A DNA stretch of 64,000 nucleotides from Paenibacillus sp. FJAT-26967. Its GTDB lineage: Bacteria > Bacillota > Bacilli > Paenibacillales > NBRC-103111. Positions 10,576 through 18,450 of the stretch are shown piece after piece. The stretch covers positions 63,536 to 127,535 of the forward strand of contig NZ_LMXH01000001.1 in assembly GCF_001541095.1 (NCBI RefSeq), written 5' to 3'. Positions within the stretch are counted from its first letter, which is position 1; every line of letters begins with the position of its first letter. The notes under the pieces are model-generated. The model had not been told where the DNA came from. It saw only the letters and a list, made by a program, of their open reading frames with translations, and made no database searches. A program made the position numbers and the translations under genes.

Positions 10576-10723
10576 GTATCGTGTTCTCCTTGTTGGAAGA
10601 GATTATCGTTAATGTAGACATGTTATAGAAGAAGCATACAGAAGTGCAGCACGTTCCGTGAATAATAGGAAGGATCAACAAGCTGCTTCACAGGTTTATA
10701 GGTCCATAACAGGCGGCAGGCGC

Positions 10724-11179
10724 CTATGAGGCCGGGATTTCCAGCATCGTAATCGATACACCCGGAGCGAACCCGATTTCCCTAACCTCCACAAATCCGA
10801 GTGACTTATACAAGCTTAAGGCGGGCTTATTAAGAGTGCCGGTACTTACAACGGCTTTGCGCCCTTGTACAATGTTCAGCAGAACATGCCGGACTAGCTT
10901 GCGGGCAATCCCTTTACGAAAATGACGGGGATGAACAACAAGCCTGCAAATATCGACTTCCCCGCTGTCTTCCGTATATGAAATAAATGCCGCGAGCTCG
11001 CCCGCCTCCAGGAAGCCGACAAAATTTTCACCGGATTCTTGTAATTTCTCCACGGTATCTCTCAGCTGCGGGATTCCTTGGAATCCGATCAGGTCTGCCT
11101 CTACCTGATACGAGGGGATCTGAACGCTCAGCATTGTGCGGGCCGTTTCTTCTTGTTGTACATCTAAGACGGTTATCAT
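10724..11179 (-). CDS. GNAT family N-acetyltransferase
   Basis: The 151-residue product has the GNAT core. A beta strand leads into VDICRLVVHPRHFRKGIARKL near residues 75-95, the acetyl-CoA-binding motif A with a variant of the Q/RxxGxG/A loop. It is followed by NKPALSLYKSLGFVEV (motif B). The substrate cannot be told from sequence. AAGGAGAG lies upstream of the ATG. It runs in the same direction as thpR but is separated by about 150 bases, so an operon is doubtful. Confidence 0.8.
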   Translation of the reverse strand: MITVLDVQQEETARTMLSVQIPSYQVEADLIGFQGIPQLRDTVEKLQESGENFVGFLEAGELAAFISYTEDSGEVDICRLVVHPRHFRKGIARKLVRHVLLNIVQGRKAVVSTGTLNKPALSLYKSLGFVEVREIGFAPGVSITMLEIPAS

Positions 11180-11390
11180 AACGGGTTTACTCTCCTTACA
11201 GTCAATCTAGTCTGTCTCTTCATTAAACCATGCCGGGGAAAAGGTTCAAGACTTGAAACTTTCATTTGATTTGATCTCGGAGTTTTTTGGTCGATGAAAA
11301 ATAGAAAACAAACCTGCCGGTCCGTTCTTTAAAGAGTCCATAAATGGGGGGCAAGCAGGTGCAAAGCGGCCGTATTCATGGAAGTTTCAC

Positions 11391-11419
11391 TTGATGGCTA
11401 TGGAGAATACTGCTATCAT
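11391..11419 (+). promoter_or_regulatory. Sigma-A promoter of serC
   Basis: TTGATG and TATCAT are separated by 17 bases, and the -10 box ends 38 bases before the serC start. No T-box or other recognised riboswitch is seen in the 278-base gap from 11180 to 11457. Confidence 0.65.
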
Positions 11420-11457
11420 AGCGATAAAACAAATGAAGCAAGAGGGTGTGGGAGACA

Positions 11458-12546
11458 ATGGGAAACCGTGCTTACAATTTTAATGCCGGCCCTGCGGCAT
11501 TGCCGCTGGAGGTATTGGAGCAAGCTCAGCAGGAATTTGTCGATTTCCGCGGTATCGGGATGTCGATTATGGAAATTTCGCACCGAAGCGCACAGTATGA
11601 GCAAGTTCACCAAGAGACGCAGAATCTGCTCAAGGAATTGTTCAACATTCCGGAAGGCTACAAAGTACTGTTTCTTACAGGCGGAGCCAGCACGCAGTTC
11701 GCTATGATTCCCATGAATTTTCTACAGCCCGGCAGTGTAGGCGCCTACTCTCTCAGTGGCGCTTGGGCGGATAAAGCGATCAAAGAAGCCAAGCTATTCG
11801 GAGAAACGGCTATTGCCGCCAGCTCCAAAGAACAGAAATACATGCGGATGCCGGATCTTAGCAATTTATCTCTTCCGGAAAATACAGCGTATCTCCATGT
11901 CACTTCGAATGAAACGATTGAAGGCTCGCAGCTTCAGAGCTACCCGGACACAGGAAACATTCCGCTGATCGCGGATATGTCCAGTGACATCCTGAGCCGT
12001 CAAGTCGATGTGTCCAAGTTCGGAATGATTTATGCAGGCGCTCAGAAGAACCTGGGACCTTCAGGCGTGACGGTTGCGATCGTCCGTGAGGACATGCTGG
12101 AGAAAGCGAATCAGAGCGTGCCGACGATGCTTCGCTACGATACGCACGTGAAGAACGATTCGCTGTACAACACGCCTCCTTCCTATTCGATCTACATGAT
12201 TAATCTCGTTCTCCAATGGATCAAACGTCAAGGCGGGCTGGATGTCTTGTCGAAGATCAACCGGGACAAGACTTCACTTATTTACGAGACAATTGATAAC
12301 AGTGCCGGATTCTACAGAGGCTGTGTAGATGTGGACAGCCGTTCGATTATGAACATTACGTTCCGTCTGCAGACAGAAGAGCTGGAGAAGCAGTTCGCCA
12401 AAGAATCCGAGCAGCAGGGCTTTGTCGGACTCAAAGGCCACCGCAGCGTTGGCGGATTGAGAGCTTCCACTTATAATGCTGTGCCTTACGAATCGTGCAA
12501 AGCATTGGCTGATTTCATGAAGGATTTCAGTAAGCGCAACGGGTAA
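11458..12546 (+). CDS. serC: Phosphoserine aminotransferase
   Basis: The 362-residue product is a class V PLP aminotransferase that converts 3-phosphohydroxypyruvate and glutamate to phosphoserine, the second step of serine synthesis. It also serves PLP synthesis in some bacteria. It opens with the SerC signature YNFNAGPAALP, has LTGGASTQF for phosphate and cofactor binding near residues 73-81, and the Schiff-base lysine in AGAQKNLGPSG at about residue 197. The conserved C-terminal KGHRSVGGLRAS is present. The ATG at 11458 follows GGGAG; an in-frame GTG twelve bases earlier is less likely because it overlaps the ribosome binding site. No serA or serB is adjacent, and a terminator follows. Confidence 0.97.
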   Translation: MGNRAYNFNAGPAALPLEVLEQAQQEFVDFRGIGMSIMEISHRSAQYEQVHQETQNLLKELFNIPEGYKVLFLTGGASTQFAMIPMNFLQPGSVGAYSLSGAWADKAIKEAKLFGETAIAASSKEQKYMRMPDLSNLSLPENTAYLHVTSNETIEGSQLQSYPDTGNIPLIADMSSDILSRQVDVSKFGMIYAGAQKNLGPSGVTVAIVREDMLEKANQSVPTMLRYDTHVKNDSLYNTPPSYSIYMINLVLQWIKRQGGLDVLSKINRDKTSLIYETIDNSAGFYRGCVDVDSRSIMNITFRLQTEELEKQFAKESEQQGFVGLKGHRSVGGLRASTYNAVPYESCKALADFMKDFSKRNG

Positions 12547-12594
12547 TGGCTTTAATGAAACATGCGACATTCTAGAATATTTTACTTAAATGAA

Positions 12595-12634
12595 AAAATG
12601 CAGCAAACCTTAACCAGGTTTGCTGCATTTTTTA
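12595..12634. terminator. Terminator after serC, usable in both directions
   Basis: AATGCAGCAAACCT pairs with AGGTTTGCTGCATT across a 5-base loop, with a T-run on the right and an A-run on the left. Confidence 0.9.
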
Positions 12635-12676
12635 AATGATAAGGAACGAAATTTAAGGTAAGGTATGAACACACAC

Positions 12677-12826
12677 TTACTTTTTATATTTTAAATATTT
12701 TAGCAAATCCAGAAGAGAACCACCGATTATACCTAGGAATATATTCGTGAATCTAAGATCTCCAGAATAAATTGATTCAACATATGATAATACAGCTCCA
12801 ATAATTGCAAGTAATATGGTAAACAA
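12677..12826 (-). CDS. Small hydrophobic protein (49 aa)
   Basis: A short frame starts at TTG (12826), eight bases after a perfect GGAGG, and ends at TAA. The product begins MFTILLAIIGAVLSYVES, has a short charged loop (SGDLRFTN), a second hydrophobic stretch (IFLGIIGGSLLDLL), and a lysine-rich tail KYLKYKK. It therefore looks like a hairpin of two membrane segments with the tail inside. I do not recognise a family. A well-formed promoter lies 170 bases upstream. Confidence rests on the ribosome binding site, promoter and membrane pattern rather than on similarity. Confidence 0.55.
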   Translation of the reverse strand: MFTILLAIIGAVLSYVESIYSGDLRFTNIFLGIIGGSLLDLLKYLKYKK

Positions 12827-12995
12827 AACGAATACCTCCAGTAATCTTGATTCTCCATAGTCCCAAACGGGCTATGCTTTCCAATCCCAGTTATAATCTG
12901 ATTGGAGTTCTACATTTCCGGCTGTCCAAGCAGGGACTTGTGAAACATGACTACCCACGTAAATGTTGTAATATAATTTACATATTTATCATATA

Positions 12996-13024
12996 ATTGT
13001 AAATTTATTTGTAATGGTTTTCAA
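12996..13024 (-). promoter_or_regulatory. Sigma-A promoter for the 49-aa membrane protein
   Basis: On the minus strand TTGAAA and TACAAT are separated by exactly 17 bases. The implied leader before the TTG start at 12826 is about 160 bases. Part of it (about 12890-12975) reads as a short coding-like stretch ending in DYNWDWKA and a stop. Confidence 0.5.
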
Positions 13025-13066
13025 CCTATTGATTGTAAAAGTTATTAAGTGAAGGGCCGACGAAGC

Positions 13067-13102
13067 AAACTCCCCTATCTCTCTTCGAAATAGGGGAGTT
13101 TG
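13067..13102. terminator. Stem-loop after the PhoP-like gene
   Basis: CAAACTCCCCTAT pairs with ATAGGGGAGTTTG across an 11-base loop. It sits just past the stop of the minus-strand regulator gene. The T-run after it in that direction is weak, so termination may be partial. Confidence 0.6.
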
Positions 13103-13109
13103 TCTGTAT

Positions 13110-13823
13110 TCAGGCGAGGATTTCCTTTACAACCGGCTCCGTTAATTTGTAACCGACATTGCGTATGGTGAGGATGTAAGCGGGGGTCCGGGCGTTGTTT
13201 TCGATTTTATCCCGCAGGTGCGAGATGTGGACATCGACGATTCGTGTGTCGCCGAGGAAGTGATAATCCCAGACGCCGTGCAGCAGCTGCTGGCGGCTGA
13301 GAACTTTGCCCCGGTGCTTGACCAGGAACACAAGCAGCTCGAATTCTTTGGGGGTCAGCTCAACCTGTTCTCCCGCCAGCGTGACTTCACGCTGCTCGGG
13401 CCTGATACTGAGCTGTCCGATGGTAATGACCGCTTCATCCCCGGTAGAGGGGAGTGTCTGAATGCGCCGGATGATGGCCTGAATGCGTGAAACCAGCTCC
13501 TGCGGCGAGAATGGCTTCGTCATATAGTCGTCAGCCCCGTTATCGAGTCCGGCGATTTTGTCCGATAAATCCTGCATAGCGGTTAGCATAATGATCGGGA
13601 CGAGGTTATTCTGCTCCCGCAGCTTGCGGCATACCTGGAGCCCGTCCATCTTAGGGAGCATCAGGTCCAGGACAATAATGTCCGGACGGAATTGTCCGAT
13701 TGCTTCGAACACCGCCTCGCCATCATAGACACAATGAACTTCGAAGCCAACGAGCTTCAGATTGAACTCGATCAGCATGGAGATCGAAGGTTCGTCATCG
13801 ACGATCAGCACTTTTTTCTTCAT
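13110..13823 (-). CDS. OmpR/PhoB-family response regulator, PhoP-like, without partner kinase
   Basis: The 237-residue product has an N-terminal receiver domain: acidic pair at residues 9-10, phosphorylated Asp at about 53 in LDLMLPKMD, Lys in TKPF. A C-terminal winged helix follows (GDTRIVDVHISHLRDKIENN, close to what I recall of Bacillus PhoP). It should bind DNA as a dimer when phosphorylated. No histidine kinase gene is next to it, although PhoP-type regulators usually precede phoR. The ATG at 13823 follows GGAGACCGATTC; an upstream start would add 12 residues that do not fit the family. Confidence 0.88.
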   Translation of the reverse strand: MKKKVLIVDDEPSISMLIEFNLKLVGFEVHCVYDGEAVFEAIGQFRPDIIVLDLMLPKMDGLQVCRKLREQNNLVPIIMLTAMQDLSDKIAGLDNGADDYMTKPFSPQELVSRIQAIIRRIQTLPSTGDEAVITIGQLSIRPEQREVTLAGEQVELTPKEFELLVFLVKHRGKVLSRQQLLHGVWDYHFLGDTRIVDVHISHLRDKIENNARTPAYILTIRNVGYKLTEPVVKEILA

Positions 13824-13913
13824 GAATCGGTCTCCTTTGGTTTCGTTTATTATCCTCATTATCGCCGGGGAGTATCACGGACATATTAAGATGAAGTAAA
13901 ACGTATGTAAAAA

Positions 13914-13941
13914 TTGCGGCCCGCATCCAAAGTGGTATAAT
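13914..13941 (+). promoter_or_regulatory. Sigma-A promoter of trmL
   Basis: TTGCGG and a perfect TATAAT lie 16 bases apart, and the -10 box is 29 bases before the trmL ATG. Confidence 0.6.
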
Positions 13942-13970
13942 ACTTTAAAGAAAGAGGTGAACGTGCAAGG

Positions 13971-14435
13971 ATGGCTTTTCATATTGTGTTAGTTGAACCC
14001 GAAATACCGGCCAATACCGGCAATATTTCCCGCACCTGTGCGGCGACAGGAACGTATCTGCATCTGGTTCGCCCGCTGGGCTTCTCTACCGATGACAGAA
14101 CACTGAAACGGGCCGGGCTGGATTATTGGCATTCCGTCAAACTTGAATACCACGATTCTTTTGCTGAGGTCCAGGAGAAGTATGCGGGGCACCGGTTTTT
14201 TTATTCCACAACCAAGACGGACAGACGTTATTCAGACATTGAATTCCGGGACGGGGATTTTCTCGTGTTCGGGAAAGAAACCAAGGGACTCCCGGCTGAG
14301 CTGCTTGAGGCTAATCCCGGGCAGACTATGCGTATGCCGATGACGGATGTGGTACGCTCGCTGAATTTATCGAACTCGGCAGCTATCGTGTTGTTCGAAG
14401 CGCTCCGGCAGAACGGCTTCCCCGGGTTATCTTAA
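13971..14435 (+). CDS. trmL: tRNA (cytidine/uridine(34)-2'-O)-methyltransferase
   Basis: The 154-residue product is a SPOUT-class methyltransferase. It has the family opening HIVLVEPEIPANTGNISRTCAATG, the middle LVFGKETKGLP and the C-terminal MRSLNLS-type knot (VRSLNLSNSAAIVLFEALRQ). TrmL methylates the wobble ribose of tRNA-Leu in E. coli; B. subtilis calls its homologue CspR. The length is normal. AAGAGGTGA precedes the ATG by about 11 bases. It is a single-gene unit with its own promoter and terminators. Confidence 0.93.
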   Translation: MAFHIVLVEPEIPANTGNISRTCAATGTYLHLVRPLGFSTDDRTLKRAGLDYWHSVKLEYHDSFAEVQEKYAGHRFFYSTTKTDRRYSDIEFRDGDFLVFGKETKGLPAELLEANPGQTMRMPMTDVVRSLNLSNSAAIVLFEALRQNGFPGLS

Positions 14436-14475
14436 TAACCCGGATACACAAGAAAAAGAGGCCTGAGCCTCTTTT
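14422..14475 (+). terminator. Tandem terminator hairpins after trmL
   Basis: A first stem (CCGGGTTA/TAACCCGG) spans the trmL stop codon. A second stem (AAAAGAGGC/GCCTCTTTT, loop CTGA) follows 20 bases later and ends in T residues. Confidence 0.75.
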
Positions 14476-14554
14476 GCGGTGCAGCTAAAAAATACCCAAA
14501 CTTTTTGACGTGCCTTCACATAAATTGTGCTGTGCGAATCATCTTATCACTGTG

Positions 14555-14585
14555 AAAACGGCCTTCTTAGGAAGGTCGTTTTTTT
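14555..14585. terminator. Bidirectional terminator between trmL and the permease gene
   Basis: AAAACGGCCTTC pairs with GAAGGTCGTTTT, followed by a run of T on the plus strand. It touches the stop codon of the minus-strand permease. Confidence 0.8.
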
Positions 14586-15936
14586 AATAGAGCCAGGATA
14601 CCCAGTAACCGAGCACAATCAGCGTAAAGAATAGAGTGACCGGGATAACGGTAAACGTTACTTTCATATATTGGCCCCAGGTAATCCGGACATTGCCTTG
14701 TTTGATCATATGAAGCCAGATTAAAGTTGCGAGAGTGCCTATAGGCAGAAGCAAGGAGCCTAAGTCACTGCCGATTACACTGGACAAATAGGAGATTTTC
14801 AGTGTCATCGGATCAAGGTTCATGTTGGTTAGAGTTAAGGTTCCAATCATTAAAGCAGGGTGGTTGTTGAACAGATTGGAGAGAACGGTGAGCAAAGTCC
14901 CCATAGCGATACTTGCAAGCAGGTAGCCTTGTGTAAGGAGAGGTTCCATGAATTTCATCAGCCACTGGGTTAATCCGATGTTGTGCAGTCCGTATATAAT
15001 TACGTACATACTGAAAGCAAACAAGAGAATATACCAAGGTGTTTTCTTAATCATGTCTGTGGGAGGAATCCTGAGATAAATCCAGCGCCAGCCCAGCAGA
15101 GCCACAGAACCGATGACGGCCATGAGCGGAACAGGGAAGTGTACGTAGGAAGCGGCAAAGAGGGAAATCCGGACAGCGAGTACAAAGAGGAGAATATTGC
15201 GCATAAATTTCGGGCGATTCTCAGGAATGATCGGCACCGGCACGGTTTTGAGCGGATGATTGCCGGGTGCAGGGGGATAGCTCCAGTGTCCTGGGTTAAG
15301 CTTAGAAATTGTACGCGGAATCTGATTGAAGAAGTAGGCAAACAGGAGCAGAGCCAGGAGGAGCAGCCCTGCTGAAGCAGGAATGAACATCATTGCCGTA
15401 TGCATGTAGAGATCCATATCAACCATTTTTAATGCAATGAGATTCACAATATTGCTGACTCCGATCGGGGCGCTGGAAGCCGTTGCGATTAAGGCTCCCG
15501 ACAGCAGGTAGGGGATTTTTTGGTGATTTTTAAGTTTCATATGGTGAAGAAGCATGAGAAGGATCGGGGTCGTAATAAGGATACTGCCGTCGTTGTTGAC
15601 GAATAGGGTCATAAGAAAACAAAACAGGTTCGTATACCAGAATAACCGGATTCCCGAACCTCCCGCTTTTTCTGACAGCTTCTCGGCCGCCCAGTGGAAG
15701 AAACCGAAGCTTTCGAGGACGATAGCCATAACAATCGTAGCAATAATGGTAACGGCCGCGCCCCCTATTGTTTCTGTAATGATGATCAGGTCAGATAAAG
15801 ATACACTGCCGCTTAGGAGGACAAGCACTGCCCCTATCGACGCGGGTATGGCTTCATTTACTTGCGGGCGCCAGAAGATGAAGGATAGCGTACCGAGAAA
15901 TATTAGAATCGTGACCGGCATCAAGTACTCGTTCAT
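14584..15936 (-). CDS. ArsB/NhaD-family anion or cation permease
   Basis: The 450-residue product is a polytopic membrane protein with about ten to twelve hydrophobic segments. It looks like the ArsB/NhaD part of the ion transporter superfamily, similar to B. subtilis YdfA. Marker stretches are VNNDGSILITTPILLML and ASSAPIGVSNIVN in the first half and SNLFNNHPALM and GSDLGSLLLPIGTLATLIWL in the second, two inverted halves with buried Asn/Asp residues as in the family. No arsR, arsC or arsA is adjacent, so arsenite may not be the substrate. The ATG at 15936 has a perfect AAGGAGGTGAG. Confidence 0.8.
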   Translation of the reverse strand: MNEYLMPVTILIFLGTLSFIFWRPQVNEAIPASIGAVLVLLSGSVSLSDLIIITETIGGAAVTIIATIVMAIVLESFGFFHWAAEKLSEKAGGSGIRLFWYTNLFCFLMTLFVNNDGSILITTPILLMLLHHMKLKNHQKIPYLLSGALIATASSAPIGVSNIVNLIALKMVDMDLYMHTAMMFIPASAGLLLLALLLFAYFFNQIPRTISKLNPGHWSYPPAPGNHPLKTVPVPIIPENRPKFMRNILLFVLAVRISLFAASYVHFPVPLMAVIGSVALLGWRWIYLRIPPTDMIKKTPWYILLFAFSMYVIIYGLHNIGLTQWLMKFMEPLLTQGYLLASIAMGTLLTVLSNLFNNHPALMIGTLTLTNMNLDPMTLKISYLSSVIGSDLGSLLLPIGTLATLIWLHMIKQGNVRITWGQYMKVTFTVIPVTLFFTLIVLGYWVSWLY

Positions 15937-16129
15937 AATCTCACCTCCTTCCGGAAGAACTAAATGAATTTTCCTATCCGTTACAGAATTCAAACGAAGA
16001 AACCGGGTGGATTCTATCACCTCCTTTATATTTGTCTGCTAGATTTAGTTGTAATGTATGGTATGTGATTTTGCTTGGCATTGAACTGAGCGAACTCCTA
16101 ATTTCTGTGAGATTCAACGGGTTGCTAGG

Positions 16130-16365
16130 ATTGATATATAGCCACGAATGATAGGAAGCATCCCAGGTAAGGTACCTATATATTCAGATAGGGGAATGTC
16201 TCTTTGTCCCGGAAAGGACCTAGATCCTTTGAAATGTGCCATTCCCGGCATGGGAAATTCGTCTAGTCTGAGGCAGGTCTGAAGTTCTATATATAAAGGG
16301 CTCGAAATGAGAGCATGCCTGGGATATTTGCGAAGCCGGGTTATGACCTGAGAATCAGGTTAAAC
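16130..16365 (+). ncRNA. Possible structured RNA, class not recognised
   Basis: The 690-base gap from 15937 to 16624 has no convincing gene but is rich in complementary segments. TCCCAGG (about 16162) can pair with CCTGGGA (about 16319). Inside lie CCTAT/ATAGG, GGGAATG/CATTCCC (about 16193 and 16240), AAAGGA/TCCTTT, and GCTC-GAAAT-GAGAGC. GACCTGA/TCAGGTT with a three-base loop lies just outside. GATATATAG near 16133 can instead pair with CTATATATT near 16177, so alternative folds are possible. Loops are purine-rich on the plus strand and one stem needs a G-U pair there, which favours that strand. It matches no riboswitch core that I know. Confidence 0.3.
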
Positions 16366-16459
16366 AAAGGACTTACCAATGGTTAATTAGAAAACTGGAA
16401 ATTTTGTTATCAGATTTTACAGGCACGCCCAGTTATCAGTAAACCAATGGGTTCCAGTA

Positions 16460-16488
16460 TTGACAAAGTTGTGGAATGTTCAAATATC
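16460..16488 (+). promoter_or_regulatory. Possible promoter of the AbrB-like gene
   Basis: A perfect TTGACA at 16460 is followed after 17 bases by the weak AATATC. The start codon is 140 bases further on. Confidence 0.35.
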
Positions 16489-16624
16489 TCTAAACTTTCA
16501 AAATTAAACAGCTGAAAATAAAAGATTTTACCGAAATAAGAAGGAATCGTACGAAACTTGGCGAATAAAAATGGGTAATGTTACTTATGCCGATTTGAAT
16601 TTCGGATGAAAGAGGTGAGTGGAA

Positions 16625-16885
16625 ATGATGAAACCTGCTGGAGTTGTACGTAAAGTTGACCAATTAGGTCGTATTGTTTTACCCAAATCGCTGCGCAAAA
16701 GATACCAAATGAACGAAGGCGATCCAGTCGAAATACTAGTTCAAGGGGACCATATCATCTTAGAGAGATACCGCCCAAAATGCGTATTTTGTGGAGAAAT
16801 GGACCATGTGAACGAATTCAAAGAACGTCACATCTGTGCCAGTTGTCTGTCGGAAATGAACGCGATGAAACAACCAAGATCGTAG
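16625..16885 (+). CDS. AbrB-family transition-state regulator with Cys-rich tail
   Basis: The 86-residue product starts with the AbrB swapped-hairpin DNA-binding domain (GVVRKVDQLGRIVLPKSLRK, then DPVEILVQGDHIILERY). In the family this domain forms dimers or tetramers that repress post-exponential genes. In place of the usual AbrB C-terminal domain it has CVFCG and, 18 residues on, CASC. The two CxxC pairs look able to bind one zinc, which is inference. The ATG at 16625 lies five bases after AGAGGTGAG; a GTG two codons upstream overlaps that site and is less likely. Confidence 0.88.
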   Translation: MMKPAGVVRKVDQLGRIVLPKSLRKRYQMNEGDPVEILVQGDHIILERYRPKCVFCGEMDHVNEFKERHICASCLSEMNAMKQPRS

Positions 16886-16936
16886 GTCTTCTTTCCTATC
16901 CATTCGGACTGGAAATCAGGACAACAGCAAACAGAG

Positions 16937-16966
16937 GCATCGCTTCCATCGGAGCGGTGCTTTTTG
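16937..16966 (+). terminator. Terminator after the AbrB-like gene
   Basis: GCATCGCTTCC pairs with GGAGCGGTGC with G-U pairs, followed by five T. Confidence 0.8.
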
Positions 16967-17103
16967 ACGTTATATAGGGAAATATTCACCTCCCAAGGCA
17001 GAATGCTTGTGGTAATATAAGGGAGGAAATTGTAAATGCGGTGAAGATCGTAAATGGCATTGCGATCCATAAGAATTTTCCGCAAAGAAATGGAGGAGCT
17101 GGC

Positions 17104-17544
17104 ATGGACTTTGAACCGCCAGGGTTTGGAGATTTTGATAGAGTCGGTGGATTCGGATCTTCGATGGGAGCATTCGGCTGGTTCGGAGTTGTTTTTATGA
17201 TTGTGTTCCTGCTGATCGCCGGACTTATTATTTTTTCGATTATAAAAGCAATCGGCCAGTGGAGTCATAATAACAAGCAGCCTGTATTGTCCGTCTACGC
17301 CGTAATAACGGCGAAGCGGACTCATGTATCCCGCAGCAGCAATTCCAATATGAACGATTCTTTCTCCGATTCCAGTTCGACAAGTACGTCTTATTAACCG
17401 ACATTCGAGGTGGAGAGTGGAGACCGCCTGGAGTTCGCCATCAGCGGCCAGGAGTACGGTCAGCTTATGGAAGGCGATGCCGGCAAGCTGACATTCCAAG
17501 GAACGCGCTATCTGGGCTACGAAAGAAGCAGAGCCGTTGAGTAA
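17104..17544 (+). pseudogene. DUF2500 membrane protein gene broken by an in-frame stop
   Basis: The start at 17104 follows GGAGG by seven bases. The first part reads a Gly/Phe-rich head, one membrane helix (WFGVVFMIVFLLIAGLIIFSII), and the beginning of a DUF2500 domain (LSVYAVITAKRTHVS..TSTSY). A TAA at 17395-17397 then interrupts. The same frame continues with PTFEVESGDRLEFAISGQEYGQLMEGD and LTFQGTRYLGYER, the conserved second half of the family. Only the stop codon, not a frameshift, separates the halves; intact relatives read Tyr-Val where this has stop-Pro. Either the gene is newly inactivated or there is a sequencing error. The last codons overlap the next gene. Confidence 0.8.
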
Positions 17545-18367
17545 AGCCGGAATGGCCGCGGGCCCTTCCCGTCTGGGGCCTTCAGCGGGCGGGCAAGCGG
17601 GCGCGGCGGCGGGAGTTGTCGGAGCCATGCTGCTGGTTCAGCTGACGCCCGTCTGGGCCGGGCTTACGGCCGCGGCCCTCCTCACTGGGGCGGCCCTGTT
17701 CATCAAGCCTGCCTGCCGCGTCCTGCTGCTGACGATCGCATCCGTGTTGGCGGGCTACTGGTTGTCCGCGTGGCTGGGAGCTTGGCTAAGGGCGGAATCC
17801 TTAACGGGATTCGCCGAACCGGTTCGGATTGCTCTGTCCAGACTCGGTTTGATCGGTTATGTCATTCCGCTGTCTCTTCTTTACTTCTGCGTCAAGCCTA
17901 AGAATTCTTATCTGGCTGCAGGCCGGTTCGGGAACATCATTTATTTCCCGTTGGTCTGGCGGGGATTAAAAGATCCCATTTGGCGCTCTCTTCTTATTTC
18001 CTCGGCTGTTGTGACGTTTTCTTTCCTCTTCGTGATTGATTTCGGACAGGATCGGTTGCTGCAAATTCTCGGATACTCGGTTTTATTTGCAGGTATAAAT
18101 GCGGCTTTGGAAGAAGTGATCTGGCGGGGGTATCTGCTGAGCAGGCTGGTTGATCACATGGGCGAACTCAAAGGAGTTCTTATTTGCTCGGCGGCTTTCG
18201 GCTTCTACCATTATTCCATCGGATTTCCCTTGGAAATCTGCATCCTCTTCGGAGTGCTGGGCATCTGGCTGAGCGGTTTAACGATTCGCGCGCAGGGGCT
18301 GCTGCCAGTATTCCTGCTTCATTTCCTTATGAATATCCTCTTCGGATTATCCGGAATGATATTCTAA
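17537..18367 (+). CDS. CPBP-family intramembrane metalloprotease
   Basis: The product of 276 residues has about seven hydrophobic segments and the CPBP/CAAX-protease (Abi) motifs. EEVIWRGYLL lies near residue 193, FGFYHYSIGF about 35 residues later, and LLHFLMNIL near the end; these Glu, Arg, His and Asn residues form the expected membrane-embedded metal site. Relatives process prenylated or membrane substrates and some protect against bacteriocins; the substrate here is unknown. The TTG start at 17537 overlaps the stop of the DUF2500 reading frame by eight bases, suggesting translational coupling, which the broken upstream frame may weaken. An ATG at 17552 is an alternative start. Confidence 0.82.
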   Translation: MSKAGMAAGPSRLGPSAGGQAGAAAGVVGAMLLVQLTPVWAGLTAAALLTGAALFIKPACRVLLLTIASVLAGYWLSAWLGAWLRAESLTGFAEPVRIALSRLGLIGYVIPLSLLYFCVKPKNSYLAAGRFGNIIYFPLVWRGLKDPIWRSLLISSAVVTFSFLFVIDFGQDRLLQILGYSVLFAGINAALEEVIWRGYLLSRLVDHMGELKGVLICSAAFGFYHYSIGFPLEICILFGVLGIWLSGLTIRAQGLLPVFLLHFLMNILFGLSGMIF

Positions 18368-18396
18368 TACAGCGTAAACAGCATACAAACTCCATG

Positions 18397-18427
18397 AAAA
18401 AAAGCCCTGAGTCATCAGGGCTTTTAA
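18397..18427. terminator. Bidirectional terminator
   Basis: AAAAGCCCTGA pairs with TCAGGGCTTTT across a three-base loop, with A and T runs on the two sides. It serves both the CPBP gene and the small minus-strand gene. Confidence 0.9.
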
Positions 18428-18450
18428 ACATTGACAGTACGGTACCCGGC

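Noticed and set aside
16020-16022. GTG at 16020 as start of the ArsB-type permease
   Set aside because: The GTG is part of a Shine-Dalgarno sequence, while the ATG at 15936 has its own perfect site and gives a normal N-terminus.
16130-16365. Cobalamin riboswitch or T-box as the identity of the structured gap
   Set aside because: A TAGGGGAAT-like piece is present but the B12-box GCCACTG and the GGNGGNACCGCG T-box element are missing on both strands.
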